Shown: positions 1 through 8,892, counted from the first letter of the stretch. The stretch is DNA of 64,000 nt from Clostridiaceae bacterium (GCA_902363625.1 CABJAS010000005.1:55715-119714); one strand, 5' to 3'. Program-made: numbers and translations. Notes: generated by a model not told the origin, from the sequence alone.

Positions 1-1
1 G

Positions 2-1567
2 TTTGTCATTCATGTTGTAGGAAAAGTAGTCGAAAGAAGTTCAAAGAATCCTAAGATGCCAACCGGAGATATCGAAATTGAAGCAACTCAGCTGGATATT
101 ATTTCTGCGGCTGCACTGACACCAATGATTATTGCCGATGAAACAGATGCATTGGAAGAAACACGTTTGGTCTATCGTTATTTAGACTTGCGTCGTCCTA
201 AGATTCAGCAGAATATCTTATTACGTCATCAAATCACCAAGAGTATCCGTCATTATTTAGATGACTTGGATTTTGTGGATATCGAAACGCCATATTTAAC
301 ACGCTCAACACCAGAAGGAGCAAGAGACTTCTTAGTTCCAAGTCGTGTGCATAATGGAAAATTCTTTGCCTTGCCGCAGTCTCCGCAGCAGTTTAAACAG
401 CTGCTGATGATTGCCGGATTTGAAAAATATTACCAGATTGCCCGCTGTTTCAGAGATGAGGATTTAAGAGCAGATCGTCAATTAGAATTTACACAGGTCG
501 ATGTTGAAATGTCATTCATGAATACGGACGAAATCTTAGCGGTCTGTGAAGGCATGATGGCAAAGGTCATGAAAGATGTTAAAGGGGTTGAGCTTCCTTT
601 GCCATTACCAAGAATGACTTGGCAGGAAGCAATGGAAAGATACGGAATTGATAAACCGGATATTCGCTTTGGTTTGGAATTAGTTAATTTAAATGAAACT
701 GTCAAAGAGGTTGATTTTATTGTCTTTAAGTCTGCTTTAGAAGCAAACGGACACGTAAAAGGAATCAACGTTATAGGTCAAGCAGGTAATTATTCACGTA
801 AAGCATTAGATAAACTGACCGATATCGCCAAAACATATAAAGCCAAGGGCTTGGCATGGATGAAAGTGAATCAAGATAAAGCAGAAGGACCGATCGCTAA
901 ATTCTTTAACGAAGAACAAACACAGTCTTTATTTGAAGCCATGAATGCACATGATGGTGACTTGCTGTTATTTGTGGCAGACGCTAAATATGAAGTTGTC
1001 TGTGATGCCTTAGCGGCTTTACGTAATCATTTGGGAAAAGAATTAAATTTATATGATCCGGAAGCATTTGCCTTCTTGTGGGTAACAGACTTCCCGATGT
1101 TTGAATATGATGATGAAACACAGCGCTTTTATGCTAAACATCATCCGTTTACACGACCAAAAGAAAGTGATCTGGATTTGATCGAAAAAGATCCGGCAAA
1201 CTGCTTGGCAGATGCTTACGATATCGTTTTAAATGGTTTTGAATTAGGTGGAGGATCTATTCGTATCCATGAACAAGACCTACAGAAACGTGTCTTTAAT
1301 GCATTAGGATTTACAGATGAACAAATTCAAAGACAATTTGGCTACTTTGTAGAAGCTTTTAAATACGGAACGCCTCCTCATGGCGGGTTTGCTTTAGGCT
1401 TAGACCGTATTGCGATGCTGCTGACTCAGTCTGAATCACTGCGTGATGTGATTGCTTTCCCTAAAATTTCAAGTTCTAGCTGTCCGATGACGAAAGCACC
1501 GACAGCTGTGGAGAAACCGCAGTTAGATGAACTAGGATTAGAGGTGATGGCAGATGATGAAGCCTAA
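2..1567 (+). CDS. aspS: Aspartyl-tRNA synthetase, 5' end outside window
   Basis: Class II aminoacyl-tRNA synthetase that charges tRNA-Asp. The frame is open from base 2, reading FVIHVVGKVVERS, which is the end of the N-terminal OB-fold anticodon-binding domain, so the gene begins before the window and the ATG at 56 is internal. Class II motif 2 is visible in the RCFRDEDLRADRQLEFTQ region and motif 3 as GGFALGLDRIAMLL near the C-terminus. The insertion domain of bacterial AspRS lies between them. The tail IAFPKISSSSCPMTKAP is the family ending in a slightly diverged form. The 3' end overlaps the next gene by 14 bases, which suggests translational coupling. Whether it discriminates Asp from Asn tRNA cannot be told here. 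Confidence 0.97.
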   Translation, partial: FVIHVVGKVVERSSKNPKMPTGDIEIEATQLDIISAAALTPMIIADETDALEETRLVYRYLDLRRPKIQQNILLRHQITKSIRHYLDDLDFVDIETPYLTRSTPEGARDFLVPSRVHNGKFFALPQSPQQFKQLLMIAGFEKYYQIARCFRDEDLRADRQLEFTQVDVEMSFMNTDEILAVCEGMMAKVMKDVKGVELPLPLPRMTWQEAMERYGIDKPDIRFGLELVNLNETVKEVDFIVFKSALEANGHVKGINVIGQAGNYSRKALDKLTDIAKTYKAKGLAWMKVNQDKAEGPIAKFFNEEQTQSLFEAMNAHDGDLLLFVADAKYEVVCDALAALRNHLGKELNLYDPEAFAFLWVTDFPMFEYDDETQRFYAKHHPFTRPKESDLDLIEKDPANCLADAYDIVLNGFELGGGSIRIHEQDLQKRVFNALGFTDEQIQRQFGYFVEAFKYGTPPHGGFALGLDRIAMLLTQSESLRDVIAFPKISSSSCPMTKAPTAVEKPQLDELGLEVMADDEA

Positions 1568-2633
1568 TCGCTTAGAAAAAGTAATTCATAAAATGAAAGA
1601 AAAGAAGATGGATTATATGATCATCAGTGATCCTTCTTCTATCGAATATCTTTGTGAAGTCAATAATCATCCCGGTGAAAGAATGTATGCACTGTTGATT
1701 GATATTAACGGAGAACATCGTTTATTTTTAAATAAATTATTCTTTGTGCCACAAGATGTGGGCATTGAAAAAGTCTGGTTTTCAGATACCGATGACAGCA
1801 TAGCCTTACTTGCTCAGACGATGCAGGAAGATAAAACGATCGGGATCGATAAATTCTGGGCAGCACATTTCTTACTGGCATTACAAGAAAAAATGCCAAA
1901 CAATACGTTTGTGAACGGTTCGAGTGTGATTGACGAAGTGCGTATGGTTAAAGAACAAGATGAGATTGAAACAATGCTCCAAGCCAGCCGAATTAACGAT
2001 GAAGCGATTGAGCGTTTGATTGCTACACTTAAACCGACGGATACGGAACTTAGCCTAAGCGATCGCTTATTAGCCATCTATCAGGAATTAGGAGCCAGTG
2101 GTCACTCTTTTTCACCAATCGTCGCTTTTGGTAAAAATGGTGCTGATCCCCATCATGGAAATGATGATACTATGATTACTTCAGGTGATTCGATTATTAT
2201 CGATATGGGCTGTCTGTATCAAGGGTATTGTTCAGATATGACCAGAACCTTCTTTTACCAAAGTGCCAGTGATAAGCAAAAAGAAGTCTACAATATCGTG
2301 AAAGAAGCCAACTTAAAAGCGCAGGCGATGATTCAGCCGGGAGTACGTTTATGCGATATCGACGCTGCCGCTCGTGATTATATAACTAAAAAAGGCTATG
2401 GTGAATACTTTACGCATCGTCTTGGTCATTTCATTGGCAGAGATGTACATGAATACGGTGATGTATCCAGCCAGTTTGATATGAGAGTCGAAGAGGGAAT
2501 GATCTTCTCTATCGAACCGGGTGTTTATTTGCCGGATGAGTTTGGTGTTCGTGTCGAAGACTTAGTTGTCGTGACTAAAAACGGCTGCCAAAGCTTAAAC
2601 CAATATTCTAAAGAATTAAAAATAGTAGATTAA
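1554..2633 (+). CDS. M24 family Xaa-Pro aminopeptidase
   Basis: Cytosolic metallo-aminopeptidase of the pita-bread fold that probably removes N-terminal residues preceding proline. At 359 residues it fits the short M24B group (YqhT/YpdF-like). The N-terminal creatinase-like domain covers about residues 1-125 and the catalytic domain the rest. The five metal ligands are visible: Asp in IIDMG (about 216), Asp in YCSDMTRTF (about 227), His in HRLGHFIG (about 290), Glu in SIEPGVY (about 320) and Glu in VRVEDLV (about 334). It starts inside the end of aspS. The ribosome binding site AGAGGTG lies about 8 bases upstream, so ATG 1554 or the adjacent 1557 may be used. A terminator follows directly. 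Confidence 0.93.
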   Translation: MMKPNRLEKVIHKMKEKKMDYMIISDPSSIEYLCEVNNHPGERMYALLIDINGEHRLFLNKLFFVPQDVGIEKVWFSDTDDSIALLAQTMQEDKTIGIDKFWAAHFLLALQEKMPNNTFVNGSSVIDEVRMVKEQDEIETMLQASRINDEAIERLIATLKPTDTELSLSDRLLAIYQELGASGHSFSPIVAFGKNGADPHHGNDDTMITSGDSIIIDMGCLYQGYCSDMTRTFFYQSASDKQKEVYNIVKEANLKAQAMIQPGVRLCDIDAAARDYITKKGYGEYFTHRLGHFIGRDVHEYGDVSSQFDMRVEEGMIFSIEPGVYLPDEFGVRVEDLVVVTKNGCQSLNQYSKELKIVD

Positions 2634-2660
2634 CAGCAGAGAATTTCTGCTGTTTTATTT
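2633..2660 (+). terminator. Terminator after aspS-peptidase unit
   Basis: The hairpin ACAGCAGA / TCTGCTGT is followed by TTTTATTTTTG. The 5' arm touches the stop codon of the peptidase gene. Confidence 0.85.
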
Positions 2661-2735
2661 TTGTTACTAAATCTTTTTAACTTGATTTTATTTTAGCGTA
2701 TAATAGAGATGGACAAAAAAGAAAAAGGTGAGTAT

Positions 2736-3179
2736 ATGAATTTGTTATTTTTTTTGAAATCCAAATCGGATGTAACGTATATTGATGAAAGCAACACCGC
2801 TAGGCAAGCTTTAGAAACAATGAAGCATCATGGCTTTACGGCAGTACCGGTTATCAGTGCCGGCGGGCGCTATGTAGGAACCATTACCGAAGGGGATTTA
2901 TTATGGGAGATTTTGAAACATGATCCCTTTGAATATAAAATGAGTGAACATATTTATGTAAAAGACATGATTCGTCAGGAGCTAAATCCTGCCGCAAGGG
3001 TTGATACATCAATGGCAGATCTATTGCTGATGGCAACGAAACAAAACTTTATTCCCATTATTGATGACCGTAAACTCTTTATTGGAATTGTTACCCGCAA
3101 GGATATTCTGCAGTATTATTATCGCTTGCATTATGTAGATAATAATCCTAAGGAATTCGCGGAAGAGTATCAAAAATAG
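2736..3179 (+). CDS. Two-CBS-domain protein, DarB/CbpB-like
   Basis: Small soluble protein of 147 residues made almost only of two CBS domains. The first (about 10-70) contains GFTAVPVISAGGRYVGTITE and the second (about 85-137) contains FIPIIDDRKLFIGIVTRKDI. Length and architecture match DarB/CbpB proteins of Bacillus and Listeria, which bind cyclic-di-AMP and act on Rel and pyruvate carboxylase; that assignment is inferred from architecture, and ligand binding is not proven. The ATG at 2736 is preferred over 2709 because AAAGGTGAG sits just before it. A TATAAT box at 2699-2704 suggests its own promoter. No fused enzymatic domain is present. Confidence 0.8.
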   Translation: MNLLFFLKSKSDVTYIDESNTARQALETMKHHGFTAVPVISAGGRYVGTITEGDLLWEILKHDPFEYKMSEHIYVKDMIRQELNPAARVDTSMADLLLMATKQNFIPIIDDRKLFIGIVTRKDILQYYYRLHYVDNNPKEFAEEYQK

Positions 3180-3237
3180 TTCCGCTGAGCCCTTATTTAT
3201 GCTATTGTAAAGATAGATATAAATGGAGGGGAAATAC

Positions 3238-4107
3238 ATGTATTTAGGAATTGATATTGGCGGTACTTTTATCAAATATGCGCTAGTTGAAAAAGATTAC
3301 ACCATTACCAAAAAATGGAAAAAAGAAACCAAGCTGTGTGAGACCAAAGATGAATTTTATGATTACCTTTGCGAAGGGTTAAAAGAATTAGATGTCGAAT
3401 GTATCGGGGTGAGTGCACCGGGTGTGATTGACAGTGATTCTACGGTATTATCTAAAGCTGCCCGTAATGTGCAGATCATGATGCATCATTGTGTCAATGA
3501 AGAAATTCAAAGCCGCACCAAAATCAAGACAGCAACGATGAATGACGCTAAAGCGGCAGGTTATTGTGAATTGATGATTGGTAACGGGAAAGGGACTTCT
3601 TCAAGTGTATATTTCGTTATCGGAACGGGAATCGGCGGATGTGTCTGTGATCGTGATGGTGTCATTCAAGGGGTTAATAATATTGCCGGAGAATTCTCTA
3701 ATATTCCAATGGGTTATGCCAATGGAAAGATTTTAGGCTTATCTCATCTGGCATCCATGAGTGCTTTGATTGATATTTATAACAGTATGAGCGAAACTCA
3801 GCTGACTTACGGAATAGAAGTATGTGAACGCTATCTGGCAAACGAAGAAACGGCAATGAAAGCAATGGATCAATGGTGCTTAAATATTTGTTTAGGACTT
3901 TTCAGCATTGTTATTTTCTATAATCCGGAAGTGATCTGCCTAGGTGGCGGAATCAGTGAAGAAGACTGGTTTATTGATAAAGTAAGAGAGACTTGGAATG
4001 CCTTGGAACGTCCGTTCAAAGACTTAACTACGACAAGGATCGACCGTTGTCTTTATAATAATGACGCTAATCTGCTAGGTGCCGTATTATATGCAACAAA
4101 ACATTAG
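3238..4107 (+). CDS. ROK family protein (sugar kinase-like)
   Basis: Protein of 289 residues with an actin-like ATPase fold. The phosphate-binding motif LGIDIGGTFIKYALV is at the N-terminus, followed by the catalytic region TMNDAKAAGYCE (Asp about residue 103) and by GTGIGGCV. The usual ROK zinc-binding cluster (CxCGxxGCxE after GHxxxxE) is absent: after GEFSNIP the protein reads MGYANGKILGLSHL. Substrate is therefore uncertain; glucose or an amino sugar is likely. ATG 3238 has the strong site GGAGGGG upstream, while the earlier ATG 3223 lies in that site. It sits alone between the CBS gene and murC and is closed by a terminator. Confidence 0.85.
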   Translation: MYLGIDIGGTFIKYALVEKDYTITKKWKKETKLCETKDEFYDYLCEGLKELDVECIGVSAPGVIDSDSTVLSKAARNVQIMMHHCVNEEIQSRTKIKTATMNDAKAAGYCELMIGNGKGTSSSVYFVIGTGIGGCVCDRDGVIQGVNNIAGEFSNIPMGYANGKILGLSHLASMSALIDIYNSMSETQLTYGIEVCERYLANEETAMKAMDQWCLNICLGLFSIVIFYNPEVICLGGGISEEDWFIDKVRETWNALERPFKDLTTTRIDRCLYNNDANLLGAVLYATKH

Positions 4108-4138
4108 GGAAATAGAGCTCTAATGTTTCTTTTTTTTG
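4099..4138 (+). terminator. Terminator after ROK gene
   Basis: AAACATTAG / CTAATGTTT hairpin followed by C and a run of eight T. The 5' arm overlaps the ROK stop codon. Confidence 0.8.
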
Positions 4139-4172
4139 TGATTGTGATAAAATAGTTCTAGAGGTGAAAATA

Positions 4173-5486
4173 ATGTATTATTTTATAGGTATAAAAGGTT
4201 CCGGGATGGCATCCTTAGCAAGAATTTTATATGAACTTGGGTATGAAGTTGCCGGAAGTGATATTGATAAATATATCTTTATTGAAGAAGATTTGAGAAA
4301 TAAAGGCATCCCAATCTATTCTTTCAACAAGGAAAATATTAAAGATGGGTATAAGGTGATTATTGGCAATGCGTTCAATGATGATCATGAAGAAGTAAAA
4401 GCGGCATTGGAAAATCCCAATGTAGAATGCTATCGCTATTTTGATTTTTTAGGTGAAATGATGGATCGCTATGATTCGATTGCGATTGCCGGAACACATG
4501 GAAAAACCACGACAACCGGAATGGCTTATCATCTGTTTAAGGATTATGATAAGACAACGGTGCTGATTGGAGATGGAACCGGCTTTGCAGAAAGAGACAG
4601 CAAGTATTTTATCGCAGAATCATGTGAATATCAGGATCATTTTCTGCATTATCGTCCTAAGTACGCCGTGATTAACAATATTGAATATGATCATGTCGAT
4701 TATTTCAAGACGTTTGAAGATTATAAGCAGGCGTTTGAAAATTTTGCCAATCAGGTAAAAGATACGGTCATCATCTGGGGAGATGATCCTTATCTGCCGA
4801 AACTGAATATTCAAACCAGAACACTGTCTTTTGGTTTAAATAAAAGCAATGATGTTCAAGCAGTGAATTATTTGCCGACAGAAGAAGGCATGAGCTTTGA
4901 TGTGATGATCCACGGTGAACTGTTTGGTCATTTCAATCTGCCTTATTTTGGTAAGCATATGCTTCAAAATGCTTTAGCCAATATTACATTAGGTTATTTA
5001 GAAGGGATGGAGGCAGAGTATATTAATGAGCGTTTAGCCTCATTTGATGGTGTAAAGCGCCGTTATAGCGTCAAAAAAATTGGTCATAATATATATGTTG
5101 ATGATTACGCTCATCATCCAACAGCGATTCGCATGGTCATTGAAGCGACACGTGTGCGTTATCCGTATAAAAAGATCGTGGCAGTCTTTAAACCTGATCG
5201 TTTTTCAAGAATCCTGCGTTTTGCTAAAGAATTCGCTGAAGCAATGGATCTTTCAGATTATCCGTATTTATGTCATTTTCCGGAAAATGCAGCAAAAGAA
5301 CCCGGTATTGACATTGATATTCATGAGATCGGACAATATATACCGAGAGCCAAGATTATTCGTGAAGATCAAGAGTCTGCTAAGCAGCTTTCAGAGTATG
5401 AAGATGTGGTCTATTTATTTATGAGCAGCAAAGATATTTATAAGTTCGAAGATTTAGTGATAGAGGCGAAGAAAGCGGAAATTTAA
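4173..5486 (+). CDS. murC: UDP-N-acetylmuramate--L-alanine ligase
   Basis: Cytosolic Mur ligase that adds L-alanine to UDP-MurNAc in peptidoglycan synthesis. The 437 residues show the N-terminal Rossmann motif YFIGIKGSGMASLA, the ATP-binding loop GTHGKTTTTGMA (about residue 107), and the C-terminal domain signature VDDYAHHPTAI. The GIKGSGM variant replaces the more usual GIGGSGM. ATG 4173 is chosen because AGAGGTG precedes it; a GTG at 4164 lies inside that site. The order murC, ytxG, ytxH, ccpA that follows resembles Bacillus, which strengthens the call. Confidence 0.93.
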   Translation: MYYFIGIKGSGMASLARILYELGYEVAGSDIDKYIFIEEDLRNKGIPIYSFNKENIKDGYKVIIGNAFNDDHEEVKAALENPNVECYRYFDFLGEMMDRYDSIAIAGTHGKTTTTGMAYHLFKDYDKTTVLIGDGTGFAERDSKYFIAESCEYQDHFLHYRPKYAVINNIEYDHVDYFKTFEDYKQAFENFANQVKDTVIIWGDDPYLPKLNIQTRTLSFGLNKSNDVQAVNYLPTEEGMSFDVMIHGELFGHFNLPYFGKHMLQNALANITLGYLEGMEAEYINERLASFDGVKRRYSVKKIGHNIYVDDYAHHPTAIRMVIEATRVRYPYKKIVAVFKPDRFSRILRFAKEFAEAMDLSDYPYLCHFPENAAKEPGIDIDIHEIGQYIPRAKIIREDQESAKQLSEYEDVVYLFMSSKDIYKFEDLVIEAKKAEI

Positions 5487-5547
5487 TACATTTATTGCAT
5501 AATGAAAGCGACTGTGCAATAATAAACTTAAGAGAAGAGGTGGATAT

Positions 5548-5811
5548 ATGAGCGCATTGCAGATAAGCCAATGTATCGTTTTATTAGCAGGCGCGTTTGC
5601 CTTGCTGGCACTCGGTTTTGTCTTTATAAAATTAGTCAGCACGATCGAGCGTCTCAACATGACGATCGACCGCTCCAATCAAACAATCGATAAAGCCAAT
5701 CTGATGATTGATGACATCAATTACAAGTTGGATATGATCAATCGTCCTTTTGAAGCGATTACACGATTGTTTGCCCCATTTGGCGGAAGAAGCAAGTTCA
5801 GGAAAAAATAG
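5548..5811 (+). CDS. ytxG: DUF948-type small membrane protein (YtxG-like)
   Basis: Protein of 87 residues with one N-terminal membrane segment (about residues 8-30, IVLLAGAFALLALGFVFIKL) followed by an amphipathic heptad-like region with repeated Asp/Asn spacing (TIDRSNQTIDKANLMIDD). This is the usual shape of DUF948 proteins such as Bacillus YtxG. Its exact role is unknown; a cell-envelope or stress function is assumed for the family. AGAGGTGG lies upstream, and the gene is only 12 bases ahead of ytxH, so the two are co-translated. Confidence 0.78.
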   Translation: MSALQISQCIVLLAGAFALLALGFVFIKLVSTIERLNMTIDRSNQTIDKANLMIDDINYKLDMINRPFEAITRLFAPFGGRSKFRKK

Positions 5812-5823
5812 GAGGATATAAAT

Positions 5824-6351
5824 ATGAAATTAGGAAAGTTTATTGTTGGTTTAGGTGTCGGTGTTATTGCCGGAATGCTGTGTGCACCTAAAAAAGGCAG
5901 TGAAATGGTAGAAGACATTAAAGAAGGTTCTAAGAAAGCATACGATAAATCAAAAGACCTGACAAAAGATGATATCGTAGGCATGATTAGTACTACTGCT
6001 GATAAAATGAAAAAAGCTGTAGAAGATTTCGATGCTGAAAAAGTAAAAACTTCAACGAAAGAAAAATTAACAGACGTTAAAAGTAGTTTAGATGAATTGG
6101 TACAAAAGGCAAAGGATAATGAATCATGCCAGGAAGTATTAGAAAGAATTGATGATCTTTCTCAAAAAGCTATGGAAAAGATTAATGAATACAAAGAAAA
6201 AATCATTGAATACGGTCAAGATGTATACGATGATATGAGTGATGAAATCGACGAAGAATTAGATGATGTTAAAGAAGAAATCGATGACTTATTAGAAGAA
6301 ATTGGTGAAGAAAAGTCTGATACAGACGATTCTAACAAAAATAATGGATAA
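5824..6351 (+). CDS. ytxH: YtxH-like protein
   Basis: Protein of 175 residues with the family start KFIVGLGVGVIAGMLCAPKKGSEM: a glycine-rich single membrane segment followed by a basic Ala-Pro-Lys-Lys-Gly stretch. The remainder is a long, highly charged, probably coiled-coil region that becomes very acidic at the end (DDVKEEIDDLLEEIGEE). It is longer than many YtxH proteins because of this tail. It follows ytxG by 12 bases with a good AGGAGG site. Its 3' end overlaps the start of the LacI-type regulator by 8 bases. Function in the envelope is not known. Confidence 0.8.
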   Translation: MKLGKFIVGLGVGVIAGMLCAPKKGSEMVEDIKEGSKKAYDKSKDLTKDDIVGMISTTADKMKKAVEDFDAEKVKTSTKEKLTDVKSSLDELVQKAKDNESCQEVLERIDDLSQKAMEKINEYKEKIIEYGQDVYDDMSDEIDEELDDVKEEIDDLLEEIGEEKSDTDDSNKNNG

Positions 6352-7342
6352 AAAGGTAACCATTTATGACGTAGCTAGGGAAGCAAATGTTTCTCTAGCT
6401 ACTGTTTCCAGAGTTATCAATGGGTCTAGTGTTGTTAAACAGGCAACCAAAGCCCGTGTTTTAGAGGTCATCGAACGATTAGATTTTAAACCTAATGAAA
6501 TTGCCAGAGGATTGGCAAAAAGCAAGACAACGACGATCGCTGTTGTTTTTCCACAATCATTATTTGCTCATGTAAAAGATATGATCGGTGGTATCGGAGA
6601 TACAAGCCGTACTTTAAAATATACGGTGACATTTCATACGACCGATGATATCGGTGAAGATAACATGGTCAATGAATTAGTGGAAAAATTAGTTAAATCA
6701 AGAGCTGATGGTGTAATTCTTTTCAACAATGAATTCTTGGAAGAAGAAATCAGTCAAATTTCTAAATATAAAATTCCGATTGTAGTCGTAGGGGATTACA
6801 TGGCAGGAGATAATTTAGGAAGCATTCATACGAATGTTAAGCAGGCGATTTATGATATTACCTGTGATCGCTTGGAAAAAGGAATTGATGATATCTTATT
6901 TGTAACGACACATCAAAACTTATTAAGCGATGAAGAAATGGTGAGCGGAATCAAAGAAGCTTATGCGAAATACAATAAAACATTTGATCAGATTTTAGAA
7001 AGTTCTTCTGAATATGAAGAAAGCTACAAACAGTTTCAAGAGTATTTTAAAACTCATAAACATCAGCTTGTCATTGCAACCAATGATAAAGAAGGCGTAG
7101 CTGTCATCAACGGAGCAACCGATAACCAGATTTCAATTCCTGATGAAATGGAAGTCATTGGGATGTTTAATACCACTTATGCTCTGATGTCAAAGCCAAC
7201 GCTGACAAGTATCAATATCCCTATTTATAATATGGGAGCTTTAGCTGTTCGCCTTTTGACAAAGATGCTGAATAACGAAGAAATCGAATCCAATGATGTT
7301 GAAGTAAAATATATTTTAATTCAACGTCAGTCAACGAAATAA
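6344..7342 (+). CDS. ccpA: LacI family regulator, probably CcpA
   Basis: Transcription factor of 332 residues. The N-terminal helix-turn-helix VTIYDVAREANVSLATVSRV is nearly identical to that of CcpA, and the hinge PNEIARGLAKSKTTTIAVV and a periplasmic-binding-protein-like core follow. Length and position after ytxGH match ccpA of Bacillus, the carbon catabolite regulator that works with HPr-Ser-P. The ATG at 6344 begins the conserved sequence and overlaps the ytxH stop; no clear ribosome binding site is seen, so translational coupling is likely. The HPr-contact residues were not verified, so another LacI member remains possible. Confidence 0.8.
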   Translation: MDKKVTIYDVAREANVSLATVSRVINGSSVVKQATKARVLEVIERLDFKPNEIARGLAKSKTTTIAVVFPQSLFAHVKDMIGGIGDTSRTLKYTVTFHTTDDIGEDNMVNELVEKLVKSRADGVILFNNEFLEEEISQISKYKIPIVVVGDYMAGDNLGSIHTNVKQAIYDITCDRLEKGIDDILFVTTHQNLLSDEEMVSGIKEAYAKYNKTFDQILESSSEYEESYKQFQEYFKTHKHQLVIATNDKEGVAVINGATDNQISIPDEMEVIGMFNTTYALMSKPTLTSINIPIYNMGALAVRLLTKMLNNEEIESNDVEVKYILIQRQSTK

Positions 7343-7347
7343 AAATG

Positions 7348-7375
7348 AAAGCAGCATGGTCTGCTTTTTCTTTAT
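7348..7375 (+). terminator. Terminator after ccpA
   Basis: AAAGCAG / CTGCTTT hairpin with a CATGGT loop followed by a T-rich tail. Confidence 0.82.
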
Positions 7376-7384
7376 GAATTCTGT

Positions 7385-7413
7385 TTGACAAACGGAAATA
7401 AACCATATATAAT
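7385..7413 (+). promoter_or_regulatory. Consensus sigma-A promoter of tyrS leader
   Basis: TTGACA at 7385-7390 and TATAAT at 7408-7413 are separated by exactly 17 bases. Both boxes match the vegetative consensus perfectly. Transcription would start near 7420, giving a leader of about 220 bases. Confidence 0.9.
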
Positions 7414-7419
7414 CCAATT

Positions 7420-7622
7420 ATACGCTGAAAGAGAGAGGTTCAAAGGAAAGCAACAGAGAACTCGTGGTTGGTGAAAACGAGTCTGGAATTTGATCTATAC
7501 ACTCTGGAGTTTCTAAGTGAAAAGCTTAGACGGGTCATGTCGTTACGCATGAATGAGTGCATGTGAAAGCATGAATAAAGGTGGTACCGCGAGACTTCGT
7601 CCTTTGGATGAGGTCTCTTTTT
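7420..7622 (+). promoter_or_regulatory. T-box leader of tyrS
   Basis: A tRNA-sensing leader between a consensus promoter and tyrS. The T-box sequence AGGTGGTACCGCG lies at about 7579-7591. Stem I features are present: AGAGAGG at the base and a distal GGTTGGTGAAAAC element. A TAC tyrosine codon in CTATACACTC on the 3' side of Stem I fits the specifier. After the T-box, GAGAC...GTCTC with a following T run forms the intrinsic terminator that competes with the antiterminator. Uncharged tRNA-Tyr should therefore allow read-through into tyrS. The exact specifier position was not folded. Confidence 0.9.
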
Positions 7623-7639
7623 ATTTTAAGGAGGACAAT

Positions 7640-8866
7640 ATGAAAATTTATGATGAATTAGTATGGCGTGGATTGATCAAAGATATCAGTTCACCAGAAT
7701 TAGAAGAAAAATTAAATAACGGAGGATTAACTTTCTATATCGGAACCGATCCAACCGGAGACAGTTTGCATATCGGGCATTTTTCTTCATTTTTGATTAG
7801 TAAGCGTTTAAAAGATGCCGGTCATAATCCTATCTTATTGGTCGGTGGAGCAACCGGACTGATCGGAGATCCAAAACCGGATACAGAAAGACCGATGATC
7901 ACTAAAGAACAAGTGACCCATAACTTTAATTGTTTGAAAAAACAAGCAGAGGATATTTTCGGCTTTGAAGTGGTAAATAACTATGACTGGTCGAAGGATA
8001 TTAATTTTATTGATTTCTTAAGAGACTATGGGAAGTATTTCAATATTAACTATATGCTCTCAAAAGAAATTATTAAAAGCCGTTTAGATCTGGGAATCAC
8101 ATACACTGAATTTTCTTATATGATTATGCAGGCTTTGGATTTCTTATGGCTATATGAAAACAAGGGGTGTATGATGCAGGTTGCCGGACAGGATCAATGG
8201 GGCAATATTACCGCCGGAATTGAATTGATCCGTAAAAAAACCGGAAAAGAAGCTTATGGATTTACGATGCCGTTATTAACTAAGAGTGATGGAACGAAGT
8301 TTGGTAAAACCAATGGAAAAGCCATTTGGCTGGATAAAGAAAAAACATCTCCTTATGAAATGTATCAGTTCTTTATCAACTCAGAGGATGATAAGGTTAT
8401 CGATTATTTAAAATTCCTGACTTTCTTAACACCGGAAGAAATCATGGATTTAGAAGAGAAAAACAAAACACAGCCTCATCTGCGTGAAGCACATAAAGCA
8501 TTGGCTAAAGAAGTCATCACGTTCTTACATGGTTCGGAAGCTTATGACGAAGCCGTGCATATCAGTGAATTACTGTTCTCCGGAGCGATCAATGAATTAA
8601 GCTTAGCTCAGGTAAAAGCTTGTTTAAGCGGAGTGCCTACTTCTAAAGCTAATGAGGATCTAAATATTTTAGATGCCTTGATTCTTTCAGGGGCAGCGAA
8701 AAGTAAACGTGAAGCACGTGAATTTACAAAAGGCGGATCTGTATTAATCAACGGAAATAAAGTGACGGACGAAACATTTACCGTTAAAAAAGCAGAAGCC
8801 TTTGGTGAAGAAATGACAGTTATTCGTCGTGGAAAGAAGAATTACTATCTAATACAGCATGATTAA
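7640..8866 (+). CDS. tyrS: Tyrosyl-tRNA synthetase
   Basis: Class I synthetase that charges tRNA-Tyr. The 408 residues show the HIGH-type motif GTDPTGDSLHIGHF (about 35-48), the tyrosine pocket segment AGQDQWGNITAG, the KMSKS-type loop KFGKT (about 228), and a C-terminal S4 RNA-binding domain (about 345-405, ending TKGGSVLINGNKVTDE). The ATG at 7640 follows AGGAGGAC. The longer open frame from 7553 would read through the T-box leader and is not used. It is expressed as a single gene under T-box control. Confidence 0.97.
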   Translation: MKIYDELVWRGLIKDISSPELEEKLNNGGLTFYIGTDPTGDSLHIGHFSSFLISKRLKDAGHNPILLVGGATGLIGDPKPDTERPMITKEQVTHNFNCLKKQAEDIFGFEVVNNYDWSKDINFIDFLRDYGKYFNINYMLSKEIIKSRLDLGITYTEFSYMIMQALDFLWLYENKGCMMQVAGQDQWGNITAGIELIRKKTGKEAYGFTMPLLTKSDGTKFGKTNGKAIWLDKEKTSPYEMYQFFINSEDDKVIDYLKFLTFLTPEEIMDLEEKNKTQPHLREAHKALAKEVITFLHGSEAYDEAVHISELLFSGAINELSLAQVKACLSGVPTSKANEDLNILDALILSGAAKSKREAREFTKGGSVLINGNKVTDETFTVKKAEAFGEEMTVIRRGKKNYYLIQHD

Positions 8867-8892
8867 GATATCCAAAAGGGTATCTTTTTTTG
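8866..8892 (+). terminator. Terminator after tyrS
   Basis: AGATATCC / GGGTATCT hairpin with an AAAA loop and one T.G pair, followed by seven T. Confidence 0.8.

Noticed and set aside
7553..7639. Longer start for tyrS inside the leader
   Set aside because: It would translate the T-box sequence and the terminator; AGGAGG directly before 7640 gives the expected N-terminus.
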